Assembly: GCA_002331025.1 (NCBI GenBank)
Contig: DCYG01000045.1
Span: 3,976-67,975, forward strand
Reading direction: 5' to 3'
DNA from: Firmicutes bacterium UBA2116
GTDB taxonomy: Bacteria; Bacillota; Clostridia; Tissierellales; Sedimentibacteraceae
Length of the DNA: 64,000 bases
Shown here: piece by piece, positions 9,408 to 18,646 of the stretch
Layout of the letters: every line of letters begins with the position of its first letter
Position numbering within the stretch: position 1 is the stretch's first letter
Notes under the pieces: generated by a model
Seen by the model: the letters and a program-made list of their open reading frames with translations, nothing else
Databases searched by the model: none
Told to the model about the DNA's origin: nothing
Made by a program: the position numbers and the translations under genes

Positions 9408-11093
9408 ATGGGTTACGGTAAGATAAAAATCGGAAGATACAGGGAAATTATCACTGTTTTCACGAGATATGGATTTGGAATGTTCTTTAAGCGATTTAGT
9501 TTCCACCCTTTTTCAATATCAAGAAATAGTAAGTCGAATTTTAGAGATAATGATGACAACTGTAATGCTTCTGCAGGGAAACGCCTAAGGCTGGCATTGG
9601 AATCGCTGGGTCCGACATTTATAAAGTTGGGGCAGCTTTTAAGTGTAAGGCAGGATATTTTGCCAGCCGATATAATTGAAGAACTAAAAAAACTTCAAGA
9701 TCTTGTGCATCCTTTTCCATTTTCTGAAGTTAAGGAGCTTATTGAAGCGGAATTTAATGATGAACTTGAAAATATTTATAAAGAATTTGATATTGAGCCA
9801 TTGGCTGCAGCCTCCATATCTCAAGTTCATCGTGCAATGCTTTTTTCTGGAAAGCAGGTTGCGGTAAAGGTTCAGAGACCTGGAATAGAAGAAATTATTG
9901 ATTTGGATCTGGATATTTTAAAAGATATGGCACATTTTATTGATGGTCACACAAAGTATGGTAAAATATACGATTTTAGTAATATGGTCGAGGATTTTGG
10001 AGATATAATAAAATCGGAGCTTGACTTTACAAAAGAGGGGGAGAATTCCGACACCTTAATGCACAATCTTAGCCGTGACAAAGGTGTGACAGTGCCAAAA
10101 GTAAAATGGATTTATACGACTAAACGAATCCTTACCATGGAATACGTTGAAGGCATAAAAGCTAGTGATCTGGATGCTTTAGCACAGGCAGGCATAGACC
10201 CAAAAAATATTGCTGAAACTATTTCCACATCAATATGCAATCAAATACTTTGGGATGGTTTTTTTCATGCTGATCCACATCCAGGTAATATTCAGATTCT
10301 GACAGATGGAACTATTGTCCTGCTTGATTTGGGTATGGTGGGGTATCTAAACGAATTAAGTAAAGCTGCTATTGTGGATTTTTTTATAGGTATAGTTTAT
10401 AGGGACAGTCAAGCTGTGGTTAATGCCATCACCCGTATGGATGCTTTTACCGAAGAAAGTGATATAACGAATTTCAGAAAAAGTATTGATATATTGATTG
10501 GAAAATATCTTGACAAGCCAATGGATAAAATAAAAATTGATGAATTACTAAACGATATTTTTCATATAGCATTTTTAAATCATATAAAAACTCCAAATGA
10601 ATTTGCAATATTGGGCAAGACATTGGGAACTCTCCAAGGTCTTATTGAAATATTAGCTCCTGAAATAAATCCCATAATGATTGCCGAGCCTATTGCCAAG
10701 AAACTATTCTATCAATCATTATCGTATAAAAATGTAAGCACACATATAAAAAGGAGTTTATTAGAGTATCACAATCTTTTTAATGAATTTCCGGCTGCAA
10801 TCCGTAATATTCTGAACAAAACAGAAAATGATAACTTTACCATTCAATTCGAAATGAAAGAAACAAATATGTTTCCTAAAAGGTTGGAACGCAGCCTCAA
10901 CAGAATGTCTTTCAGCCTTATATTGCTTGCTATAAGCATTATTATTGCTGGAGTGTTAATCAGCTCAAGCTTTATAGCTGACACAAGCACTGAAATGTAT
11001 TTATTTAATGCTAAAGTATTAAAATCAGGATTGCTGTTGTCAATCATTATACTCTTGGGACTTGTCATCTCCATGGTTCGATCACGTCGCTGA
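9408..11093 (+). CDS. ABC1/UbiB (AarF) family atypical kinase
   Basis: 561 residues. The hallmark N-terminal KLGQLLSVRQDILP (about 73-86), the alanine loop LAAASISQVH (about 132-141), the ATP lysine in VAVKVQRP (about 151-158), HADPHPGNI (about 287-295) and the metal-binding LLDLGMVG (about 305-312) are all present. Two C-terminal membrane helices (about 500-520 and 535-555) anchor it. The family acts on isoprenoid-quinone or lipid homeostasis at the membrane by an ATPase/kinase activity that is still debated. No quinone genes are nearby, and the neighbours point to phospholipids instead. The gene lacks a strong ribosome site near its ATG. Confidence 0.9.
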   Translation: MGYGKIKIGRYREIITVFTRYGFGMFFKRFSFHPFSISRNSKSNFRDNDDNCNASAGKRLRLALESLGPTFIKLGQLLSVRQDILPADIIEELKKLQDLVHPFPFSEVKELIEAEFNDELENIYKEFDIEPLAAASISQVHRAMLFSGKQVAVKVQRPGIEEIIDLDLDILKDMAHFIDGHTKYGKIYDFSNMVEDFGDIIKSELDFTKEGENSDTLMHNLSRDKGVTVPKVKWIYTTKRILTMEYVEGIKASDLDALAQAGIDPKNIAETISTSICNQILWDGFFHADPHPGNIQILTDGTIVLLDLGMVGYLNELSKAAIVDFFIGIVYRDSQAVVNAITRMDAFTEESDITNFRKSIDILIGKYLDKPMDKIKIDELLNDIFHIAFLNHIKTPNEFAILGKTLGTLQGLIEILAPEINPIMIAEPIAKKLFYQSLSYKNVSTHIKRSLLEYHNLFNEFPAAIRNILNKTENDNFTIQFEMKETNMFPKRLERSLNRMSFSLILLAISIIIAGVLISSSFIADTSTEMYLFNAKVLKSGLLLSIIILLGLVISMVRSRR

Positions 11094-11212
11094 AAAAGAT
11101 ATAGTATTGAACCCAATTCTTCAATATAATATCGTTAAAGTTGATTATTTCTATCGGAGCCTATTTGTGTACATATCAAAAGCTTCTCAGTATTTTGCTA
11201 AGGGATTAATAT

Positions 11213-11791
11213 TTACATATCTTTTTGTGGCAGCAGTTTTTGAAAACCGTAGAATGTTGCTGTTCCCACGATATTAGCGACCTCTTTTTCAGTAAGATTT
11301 ACTTCATTCTTCAGCCATAGAAGGTAGGCAGAAGTCACACCTGCAGAATAGAATTCAGCATATAGTTCGAGTTCATTATGAGACATATTTAGTTCAGTTG
11401 CCATCGCTTCTACTGCGACACTTTTTACGATATTTTTAATCTCTTCCCAAAACGGGGAAAAGGAGGGCATTTTTACCATATGGCGATAAAGTTCAATATC
11501 CTCATCTATGAGGAGGTTTAGCGATTCAAACAAGGAAGTAATGTCAAAGGATCGATCAAAAAAATCATTCTTTTCTAATATCAGGAGTAATTTGCTAGTT
11601 AGCTCCTGATAAAATTCATTTATAAGACCTTCTATAGAGTCATAGTGCAGGTAAAAGGTCTTCCTGTCAATATTGGCCTGTTTTGCAATTTCTGTAACAG
11701 TAATTTTGGGTGCATTTTTTTTCTTGATTATTGAGATAAATGCCTCCCTAATTGCTGTTTTTGTTTTGGTAATTCTGCGATCCTCAATCAT
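11213..11791 (-). CDS. TetR/AcrR-family regulator (third, divergent)
   Basis: 192 residues read on the minus strand from an ATG preceded by AAAGTGGGGTG. The N-terminal HTH is PKITVTEIAKQANIDRKTFYLHYDSIEGL. The C-terminal domain resembles the TetR_C_33 (FabG/Acr-like) type. It is only distantly related to the other two TetR proteins. It is divergent from the patatin/radical SAM/DegV operon with a shared palindromic region between them, the standard arrangement for a repressor of the adjacent operon. Confidence 0.85.
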   Translation of the reverse strand: MIEDRRITKTKTAIREAFISIIKKKNAPKITVTEIAKQANIDRKTFYLHYDSIEGLINEFYQELTSKLLLILEKNDFFDRSFDITSLFESLNLLIDEDIELYRHMVKMPSFSPFWEEIKNIVKSVAVEAMATELNMSHNELELYAEFYSAGVTSAYLLWLKNEVNLTEKEVANIVGTATFYGFQKLLPQKDM

Positions 11792-11850
11792 AAGACACCC
11801 CACTTTCAATATTTTTGTTGATTAAACCACATATGAAGATAAACTGGCAA

Positions 11851-11919
11851 TTGAATAGTTTATTATAGCCTATTATAATACACATATGAAGAATAATCAA
11901 CAGGTGTCCATTATAATAG
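11851..11919. promoter_or_regulatory. Divergent promoter/operator between tetR and patatin operon
   Basis: CTATTATAAT (11870-11879) and its exact reverse complement ATTATAATAG (11910-11919) form a 30-bp-spaced inverted repeat. Each arm contains a TATAAT facing outward on its own strand. For the rightward promoter, TTGAAT (11851-11856) sits 17 bp before TATAAT (11874-11879). A dimer of the TetR protein could cover both promoters. Confidence 0.65.
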
Positions 11920-12035
11920 ACCATAAATATGTAAAAGTTAGGATAACTTATGGATTGTGGATTGTTTTTTGTTGCAATAAATTACCCGTATGACGAGATA
12001 CCTGAAATTTAAGAGGAATATTCAACTAGAAGGGA

Positions 12036-12947
12036 GTGATTGGTATTGATAAACAACTTTATCAACCCAACGGGGTAGGATTGGTCTTAGAGGGCGGAGC
12101 TCTTCGTGGAGTTTTCACGGCTGGTGTACTGGATTATTTCATGAAAAAAGGACTAAAACTTCCTTATGCAGTGGGAGTTTCTGCAGGAGCATGTAATTTA
12201 ATTGGATATGCCTCACATCAAATTGGGTATACGAAAAACTGCATGATTCAGAGAGAGGTTAAAAATCACTATTTTGGTGTTAATCAACTAATTCATGCAA
12301 AAACGATAATTAACTTAGATCGAATTTTTTATGAATATCCTTATAATCAACTTCCATTTGATTTTAAAGCTTTTTTTGATTCTGATATTCGTACTGAGTT
12401 TGTCGTGACTAATTGTGATACAGGAAAAGCTGAATATTTAAGTGAAAGTAGTAATAATTATCGGCTTAGTACTTTGGGGAAAGCATCTGCCAGTGTGCCG
12501 CTGTTCTCTAAAATGGTGGAGCTGGATGGTAAAAAATATCTTGATGGCGGATTATCAGATTCTATTCCTATAGAACGTGCAGTTAAACAGGGTTATTCGA
12601 AAAACATAGTTGTTTTAACTCGCCGGCTTGGAGCCATGCCAACGATGAATTATTATCAGAGGGTATTGTATCAAACATTTTACAAAGATTTTCCGAAACT
12701 ACTGGATGCAATTTTTAACAGACCAGAAATGTATAAACGACAGATTATGTTGTTGGAATGCCTGAAAGAAGACGGAAAAGTGTTTATAATCCGACCTGAG
12801 CTTCCAGAGATAAAACGCTTTGAAACAGACCCCGACAAATTAGAATCATATTATAATCATGGTATAGAAATTGCGAAATCATGCTGGAAAGATCTCCAAT
12901 CCTATTTATCTAATGATTTACATGAAAGACCAATGAGAGGGTATTAA
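12036..12947 (+). CDS. Patatin-like phospholipase
   Basis: 303 residues. Oxyanion loop LEGGALRGVF (about 19-28), nucleophile elbow GVSAGAC (about 48-54) and catalytic aspartate in DGGLSDSIP (about 170-178) form the complete Ser/Asp dyad of the YjjU/RssA-type patatins. It probably removes acyl chains from membrane phospholipids. It starts an operon with the radical SAM and degV genes. The start is unclear: GTG 12036 overlaps the AAGGGAG ribosome site, and an ATT at 12045 is better spaced but rare. Confidence 0.88.
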   Translation: MIGIDKQLYQPNGVGLVLEGGALRGVFTAGVLDYFMKKGLKLPYAVGVSAGACNLIGYASHQIGYTKNCMIQREVKNHYFGVNQLIHAKTIINLDRIFYEYPYNQLPFDFKAFFDSDIRTEFVVTNCDTGKAEYLSESSNNYRLSTLGKASASVPLFSKMVELDGKKYLDGGLSDSIPIERAVKQGYSKNIVVLTRRLGAMPTMNYYQRVLYQTFYKDFPKLLDAIFNRPEMYKRQIMLLECLKEDGKVFIIRPELPEIKRFETDPDKLESYYNHGIEIAKSCWKDLQSYLSNDLHERPMRGY

Positions 12948-12990
12948 ATAAATTATAATTATTAATTATATTTTGAGAGGAGAATTATAC

Positions 12991-14367
12991 ATGAATATCA
13001 ATGATAAAGTAAAAGCTTTTGGTATCACACAAGCTATCAACTATTTGGAAAAAGATCCTGAAAGGAATATCCCAAAGTTGATGGAAATGGCAGACCGTTT
13101 TATGTCTAAAGATGAGTTTACCCAACAGCGTGATGCGATTAGGGCATCAATCGAAAAAAAAGATAATTGGTATCAATTACTTATGAGAATATATGAGCTG
13201 GATAATGGGGCAAGATCTACTTTTTTTAACAATTTTATATTGAATGAAAATGTATTTGGATGGCCACAACAGGAAAAGAATCGTGAAAAATTCAAATGCA
13301 ATATTCCATGGACTATTTTGCTGGATCCCACTTCTGCATGCAATCTGAAATGTAAAGGATGTTGGGCTGCAGAATATGGTCATAAACTAAATCTGTCCTA
13401 TGAGGATATAGATTCAATTATTGAGCAGGGCAAAGCTTTAGGTATATATTTTTATATTTATACTGGTGGTGAACCATTGGTTCGTAAACAAGATTTAATG
13501 CGTTTGTGTGAAAAACATTCTGATTGTGTATTCTTATGCTTTACAAATGCAACATTGATTGATGAGGAGTTTTGCCAAGAATTACTGCGGGTAAAGAATT
13601 TTATTCCTGCGATTAGTTTGGAGGGGTTTGAAGAAGCCAATGACAGCCGACGTGGAGAAGGTGTTTATTCTAAAGTAATGAAGTCCATGCAGCTTTTGAA
13701 AGAAAATAAGTTACCCTTCGGTATTTCGGTTTGTTATACCAGCGTCAACTATAATGATGTTACCAGTGAAGAGTTCTATGACAAAATCATAGATATGGGA
13801 GCTCTTTTTGCATGGTTCTTTCATTATATGCCAGTAGGAAAAAGTGCTATAGCGGAATTAATGGTAACACCTGAGCAAAGAGTTGAATTGATGGAGAGAA
13901 TAAGAAGGTTTCGTAGGACAAAGCCAATATTTACCATGGATTTCCAAAATGATGCACAACACGTAGGAGGCTGTATTGCAGGTGGACGACGTTACCTTCA
14001 TATTAATGCCGCTGGTGATGTTGATCCTTGTGTATTCATACATTATTCAAATGCCAATATTCATGATTGCACTCTCCTAGAAGCACTTCAGTCTCCTATT
14101 TTCATGGCTTATCACGATGGACAGCCCTTCAATGAGAATATGCTTAGACCATGCCCTATGCTTGAAAACCCTGAAATCTTACCTGAAATGGTCAGAAGAA
14201 CAGGCGCTTATTCAACGGATCCTGAAGCTCCGGAAAGTGCAGAAGAATTGTGTGCCCGTACAATTGATTATTCTGAAAAATGGGCTCCTGTAGCTGAACA
14301 AATCATGTATGAGCGCGCTTGTTCTAAAGACTGCTCTCAGTTTTTAAAGGTAGAAGAGAGGGTATAA
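12991..14367 (+). CDS. Radical SAM protein with C-terminal auxiliary-cluster cysteines
   Basis: 458 residues from ATG behind GAGAGGAG; an in-frame TTG at 12973 is less likely. The 4Fe-4S motif is CNLKCKGCW (cysteines about 116, 120, 123), followed by YTGGEPLVR. Later cysteines (GGCIAGG, DPCVFIHY, RPCPMLEN, CSKDC) suggest a SPASM-like auxiliary cluster region. The substrate is unknown. Conserved pairing with patatin upstream and DegV 2 bp downstream suggests a lipid-linked modification. It has no signal peptide. Confidence 0.85.
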   Translation: MNINDKVKAFGITQAINYLEKDPERNIPKLMEMADRFMSKDEFTQQRDAIRASIEKKDNWYQLLMRIYELDNGARSTFFNNFILNENVFGWPQQEKNREKFKCNIPWTILLDPTSACNLKCKGCWAAEYGHKLNLSYEDIDSIIEQGKALGIYFYIYTGGEPLVRKQDLMRLCEKHSDCVFLCFTNATLIDEEFCQELLRVKNFIPAISLEGFEEANDSRRGEGVYSKVMKSMQLLKENKLPFGISVCYTSVNYNDVTSEEFYDKIIDMGALFAWFFHYMPVGKSAIAELMVTPEQRVELMERIRRFRRTKPIFTMDFQNDAQHVGGCIAGGRRYLHINAAGDVDPCVFIHYSNANIHDCTLLEALQSPIFMAYHDGQPFNENMLRPCPMLENPEILPEMVRRTGAYSTDPEAPESAEELCARTIDYSEKWAPVAEQIMYERACSKDCSQFLKVEERV

Positions 14368-14369
14368 CA

Positions 14370-15233
14370 ATGTCTTATCAAATTGTTACTGATGCTACAG
14401 CTGATATGGATTATAGTTTGTTGGATGCTCATGTAATTCCAATGAAGGTGTATATGAATCAAAAGGAGTTTCTATATGGTCCAGATGGTAATATTAGTGT
14501 CAAAACATTTTATGAAGCATTGCGAGAAGGAACCATAGCCACTACATCCCAAATTACTCCTTTTGAATTTAACTATGTTTTTGAAAAATATATGGCAGGG
14601 GGAAAGGATGTTTTATATTTAGCATTCTCTTCAGGTATGTCAGGAACCTATCAAAATGCTCTTCTTAGTGCAATTGAGTTAATGAAGGAATACCCACAGC
14701 GGCGTATCATATGTGTTGATACACTCTCAGCATCAGTAAAAGAAGGATATCTAGTCTATGAAGCTGTGAAGAGAAAGAAAGAAGGAATGAAAATAGATGA
14801 TTTAGCAAACTGGGTGATGGGAAAAAGAGTGAAAATACACAATAGATTTATAGTAGACGACCTTGAAACATTGAAAAGAGGAGGGCGTATTTCTAAGGTT
14901 ACCGCTTTAACTGGGATGGCGCTTCAAATTAAACCAATCTTGGAAATCAACGAAGAAGGAAATTTAAAACTTATTAGAAAGTACAGAGGTCGGAAAAATT
15001 CAATAAGGGCATTATTTTACTACTATCAAGAAAAGAAAGGAAAACACCAGGGAGATACAGTTAGAGTTGGACATGGAGACTGTATAGACGATGCAATAAT
15101 GCTTAGTGGCTACATTCATGAGAAATTCCCTAATACAAGCATTATAATTACACCCGTTGGACCAGTCATAGGAGCCCATACTGGTCCAGGTATGCTATCA
15201 ATTGCCTTTAACTGTGGTTTGGGGTATGTCTAA
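14370..15233 (+). CDS. degV: DegV/FakB-like fatty-acid-binding protein 1
   Basis: 287 residues. TDATADMD at the N-terminus, TTSQITPFEF (about 52-61), SSGMSGTYQNA (about 88-98), the lysine/arginine segment DLETLKRGGRIS and C-terminal GPVIGAHTGPG are family signatures. DegV proteins bind a fatty acid and, as FakB, present it to FakA for phosphorylation. No fakA is visible, so the partner is elsewhere in the genome. Start is 2 bp after the radical SAM stop. A second degV lies at 18647, about half identical by eye. Confidence 0.9.
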   Translation: MSYQIVTDATADMDYSLLDAHVIPMKVYMNQKEFLYGPDGNISVKTFYEALREGTIATTSQITPFEFNYVFEKYMAGGKDVLYLAFSSGMSGTYQNALLSAIELMKEYPQRRIICVDTLSASVKEGYLVYEAVKRKKEGMKIDDLANWVMGKRVKIHNRFIVDDLETLKRGGRISKVTALTGMALQIKPILEINEEGNLKLIRKYRGRKNSIRALFYYYQEKKGKHQGDTVRVGHGDCIDDAIMLSGYIHEKFPNTSIIITPVGPVIGAHTGPGMLSIAFNCGLGYV

Positions 15234-15266
15234 AAAATAGCAGATCTAGCGATAAAAGAATCTACA

Positions 15267-15322
15267 GTATAAGGGTATCGTGAATCAAGGGGAATTTTAT
15301 TTAAGAAAGAGTACCCTTATAC
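15267..15322 (+). promoter_or_regulatory. Perfect inverted repeat upstream of the permease gene
   Basis: GTATAAGGGTA (15267-15277) is the exact reverse complement of TACCCTTATAC (15312-15322), 34 bp apart and just ahead of the ribosome site. There is no T run, so it is a long-loop hairpin or a bipartite operator rather than a simple terminator. Confidence 0.45.
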
Positions 15323-15342
15323 AATAGGAGGAGATTCTCTAA

Positions 15343-16422
15343 ATGACAATAGAACAAAAAAAGAATTTTATTATAAATTTTATTTATTTAGCCATGGTTA
15401 TTGGTATTATATACATCTTCATAAAGCATATTTTTGTTTTGATTATGCCTTTTCTAATTGGATTTATAGTAGCATTGCTATTACGTCCGGCTATAAATTT
15501 TACAGCTGAAAAGTTTCATATTCCGCATAAAGCTGCTGCAGTTGTCTTGATTTTATTGTTTTATAGTATATCAGGTCTGCTTTTATCATGGATTGGTGTA
15601 TATTGCCTTGCTGAAATAAAGGACGGTATTACTAGGATTCCAGAAGCGTATGTGCTATATATTGAACCTGTAATTAATGATCTTTTTACGATTATAGAAG
15701 AAGTATCCACGGATATTGATCCAAGTATTGTTAGTGTAATCCAAGACATATCAGCTTTCCTATTTAAATCGGTAGATTCACTGGTTTCTAAGATATCCTC
15801 AACAGTAATTCAGTTTATATCATCATTTGTATCTTTCTTGCCGAGCTTATTTTTAGGAATCGTATTCGCAATAATTTTTTCGTTTTTTATTGCTATAGAT
15901 TACAATAAGATTATTGATTATATTTCAGAAAAATTCAAACCCAAAACTCAGAGTTTTATCAATGAAGTTAAAGGGTTTGCTACTGAAATTGGTCTTAAAT
16001 ATCTAAAAGCATATTTAATTTTAATGGGGATAACATTTGTAGAGCTATCATTAGGTCTTTCTATATTGAAAGTAGACAGAGCTGTCAATATTGCTGCACT
16101 AATTGCAGTCATTGATTTTCTTCCGATACTGGGGACTGGAGGGATTATTATACCATGGATTATTTTTGAAGTTATAAAAGGTAACTTATCGTTTGCATTT
16201 GGTCTTACTATATTATATCTTATTATAACGGTTGTGCGTAATATATTAGAACCAAAATTGATAGGAGATCAAATTGGTTTACACCCTATTGTTATGATAG
16301 TTTGCATGTATATAGGGCTGAAAAGTTTTGGGTTTGCAGGTCTTATTATTCTGCCTGTAATCATAGCATTCCTTAAGCATCAATATGATACTAATAAGTT
16401 CCAGTATTTCAAGCAAATGTAA
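15343..16422 (+). CDS. AI-2E family transporter (PerM/YdiK-like)
   Basis: 359 residues with seven to eight hydrophobic helices and the family segment IDFLPILGTGGIIIPW (about 254-269), then NILEPKLIGDQIGLHPI (about 300-316). The family name comes from a reported autoinducer-2 exporter, but most members move other small solutes or ions. ATG is preceded by AGGAGGAG. It probably belongs to the membrane cargo block. The 178 bp behind it hold nothing recognised. Confidence 0.88.
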   Translation: MTIEQKKNFIINFIYLAMVIGIIYIFIKHIFVLIMPFLIGFIVALLLRPAINFTAEKFHIPHKAAAVVLILLFYSISGLLLSWIGVYCLAEIKDGITRIPEAYVLYIEPVINDLFTIIEEVSTDIDPSIVSVIQDISAFLFKSVDSLVSKISSTVIQFISSFVSFLPSLFLGIVFAIIFSFFIAIDYNKIIDYISEKFKPKTQSFINEVKGFATEIGLKYLKAYLILMGITFVELSLGLSILKVDRAVNIAALIAVIDFLPILGTGGIIIPWIIFEVIKGNLSFAFGLTILYLIITVVRNILEPKLIGDQIGLHPIVMIVCMYIGLKSFGFAGLIILPVIIAFLKHQYDTNKFQYFKQM

Positions 16423-16600
16423 AACTGAATCAAGACACTGATGTGGGGTCAATATAGATCATTCCATAATTTATTATTAGATTTAGCGATATTAATTTTA
16501 AGAATGGAAATAACAATATAGAAATATTGAAAGTCTTCAGACATAAAATAGTATGATAATTTTCAGTAAGATTAAACCAAATATATGCGTGAGGTAGTAT

Positions 16601-17689
16601 ATGAATATAGTAGATTATACAGAATCAAAGATGGATAGTTTTAAAGATGCTCAGTTTAATCAGGTGGATAGCTTAATTCTATCACAGTTTGCCTATGTCT
16701 ATTTTAGCAATGTGATACCAAGTATCCAAGACCAAGGAGAGCCCGTGCCAATTGCAGAATTATTGAAAGCTGAAAATATCCCCAAGATGCTGCATAATGT
16801 GCGTGATCCAAAAAACAATTACAGACTTTTGCTTGCACTTGGTATGAGTCCACGTTTTAGGAATATTCGCATGTGTTGCTATTCTGACAGCCTGAATATA
16901 ACTGAACAGAAACAATTTGCTGCCGTCACTTATCTTATTGATGATAAAAATGCCTATATTGCCTATCGAGGTACAGATTCAAGTTTCGTAGGATGGAAGG
17001 AAGACTTTAATATGGCTTTTATTTCTCCCATACCTGCACAGCAGGAAGGAGTTTTATATTTGAATTCTGTTGCAGAGAAATTTCCACATATGCTGATGAT
17101 AGGCGGACATTCTAAGGGAGGAAATATTGCAGTCTATTCTGCTATGGAGTGTCATCCCTCAATTCAATCACGGATATTAAAGGTGTATAGTCATGATGGT
17201 CCAGGTTTTAAAGACGAAATATTTACAAGTGAAAAATATGGGCGGATAAAAGCAAAAATACACAAAACCTTGCCACAGTCCTCCTTGGTCGGGATGCTTC
17301 TCCATCATCAAGAGGATTATACTGTAGTAGAAAGCAAACAATTTTGGATTATGCAGCATGATCCCTTCTCTTGGTTAGTAAATAAAGATGACTTCAAATA
17401 TGCAGAAAATATAACTGGCGGTGCAGAGCATATTAATATAACTATAAATCAATGGCTTTCAACGTTGGATGATGAAAAGCGAGAGTTATTTGTAACTACA
17501 CTTTATAGTGTAATTGAGTCAGTTGGCGTAGTGAACTTCAGTGATCTGACTGAGGACTGGTATAAGAATTCAAATTTAGCCTTGGCTGCCGTTAAGGGAA
17601 TAGACACAGAAACAAAGCGCTTTGTTTTTGAGACATTAAGGTCACTTTTTGCCTTGTATGTGAAAAATCTACGTATTTCCCCAAAATAA
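16601..17689 (+). CDS. Mbeg1-like (DUF2974) alpha/beta-hydrolase
   Basis: 362 residues. The lipase nucleophile elbow GGHSKGGN is at about 167-174, and IAYRGTDSSFVGWKEDFNMAF (split at about 123-143) is the class-3-lipase-like N-terminal part. No signal peptide is seen. DUF2974/Mbeg1-like proteins are predicted cytosolic lipases or esterases. With patatin it gives the block two acyl hydrolases. It has its own upstream gap and possibly its own promoter. Confidence 0.82.
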   Translation: MNIVDYTESKMDSFKDAQFNQVDSLILSQFAYVYFSNVIPSIQDQGEPVPIAELLKAENIPKMLHNVRDPKNNYRLLLALGMSPRFRNIRMCCYSDSLNITEQKQFAAVTYLIDDKNAYIAYRGTDSSFVGWKEDFNMAFISPIPAQQEGVLYLNSVAEKFPHMLMIGGHSKGGNIAVYSAMECHPSIQSRILKVYSHDGPGFKDEIFTSEKYGRIKAKIHKTLPQSSLVGMLLHHQEDYTVVESKQFWIMQHDPFSWLVNKDDFKYAENITGGAEHINITINQWLSTLDDEKRELFVTTLYSVIESVGVVNFSDLTEDWYKNSNLALAAVKGIDTETKRFVFETLRSLFALYVKNLRISPK

Positions 17690-17704
17690 TCAGACCCCAT
17701 AAAG

Positions 17705-17720
17705 TTATATAATTATATAA
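17705..17720. repeat. AT-only perfect palindrome
   Basis: TTATATAATTATATAA, 16 bp, shortly after the lipase stop. It may be a weak terminator or operator. The rest of 17690-17878 is AT-rich with nothing else recognised. Confidence 0.3.
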
Positions 17721-17879
17721 TGATGAGTACTGATTTGCGGCTGTTTTATGTATTTATTTTTTTTGCAGGAAGTTCTTAAAAGGTATTAAAAGTAACTAGA
17801 AATATTCTAATCTTGAGATATCTTTAACACAAGAAATAATAAAAAATTAAAGAGAATAAATAGAATTAAAATATAAGTA

Positions 17880-17932
17880 TTGACTTATCTTTAAAAAAAT
17901 TATACAATAACTATAAATCGGACGTACGTATT
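17880..17932 (+). promoter_or_regulatory. Promoter and operator of the second TetR paralogue
   Basis: TTGACT (17880-17885), 17 bp, TACAAT (17903-17908), then CGGACGTACGTATT (17919-17932) over the start site. The palindromic ACGTACGT core is shared with the sites at 8873 and 18599. Confidence 0.7.
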
Positions 17933-17954
17933 AATAGAACTAAGGAGAAATACA

Positions 17955-18536
17955 ATGCAAGATGAGATGGAAAAAACAAATCAATCCCAAAAAATATTAA
18001 TTTCTGCGTTTGAATGTATTTCAACAAATGGATATGCAAATGTGTCTTTACGTGATATAGCAAGTGAAGCAGGTGTAGCTCTAAGTCAAATTAACTATTA
18101 CTTTAATAATAAAGAAGGTCTATTTGTAGAAGTCGTAAAAATGATGGTGCAAAAATACCTGACGGAGGTAGAAGAGCGTTTAAAAATAGATGTTAATCCA
18201 AAAGAAAAGATGTCAGATTTTATTATGTATTTCATTGAAGTATTAGAAGAAGAACCAAAGTTGTTTAAATTGCTGTATGACTTAACCAGTATGGCACTTT
18301 GGTCAACTAGATTCAGCAATATGCTTTCTGAAATGTTTAAGGATATGGCAGATATAATAGATAAACATATATTGAATTCATTGGCATTAAAAAGCAAATT
18401 AAGAAACTATAACTCAAGATCTTTAGCAAGAATTATTTTTGGGGCAATCTTTGGTATTTCAATGCAAGCTTTGATAGATCCTGATGAAAAGGAGCTATTA
18501 AATACTTTAAGCTTAATTGAATTAGCATTTGATTAA
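17955..18536 (+). CDS. TetR/AcrR-family regulator (paralogue 2)
   Basis: 193 residues, more than half identical along its length to the regulator at 7877, including the HTH (NVSLRDIASEAGVALSQINYYFNNKEGLF) and the ligand-domain stretch LTSMALWS. It is preceded by a promoter with an operator and followed by another copy of the operator in front of degV2. It probably represses itself and the degV2-yidC-CmpB-HD-lipid-kinase cluster. Cross-talk with paralogue 1 is likely because the recognition helices are nearly the same. Confidence 0.88.
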   Translation: MQDEMEKTNQSQKILISAFECISTNGYANVSLRDIASEAGVALSQINYYFNNKEGLFVEVVKMMVQKYLTEVEERLKIDVNPKEKMSDFIMYFIEVLEEEPKLFKLLYDLTSMALWSTRFSNMLSEMFKDMADIIDKHILNSLALKSKLRNYNSRSLARIIFGAIFGISMQALIDPDEKELLNTLSLIELAFD

Positions 18537-18590
18537 GATAATGCATATTAGAATAACTTGGATAAGAAGAACTAATTATTTTTTTAAAAG

Positions 18591-18611
18591 TGATAATACA
18601 GACGTACGATT
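18591..18611 (+). promoter_or_regulatory. Operator CAGACGTACGATT with adjacent -10 element
   Basis: TGATAAT (18591-18597) is a plausible extended -10, immediately followed by CAGACGTACGATT (18599-18611), about 36 bp before the degV2 ATG. The -35 region is poor. The site shares GACGTACG with the TetR2 operator. Confidence 0.5.
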
Positions 18612-18646
18612 TATTACTAAAAATATTAAATTAGTGGGGAGATAAA

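Noticed and set aside
9408..11093. Ubiquinone biosynthesis protein UbiB in the strict sense
   Set aside because: The family match is sound, but no quinone pathway genes are near and the host appears anaerobic, so a quinone role is not claimed.
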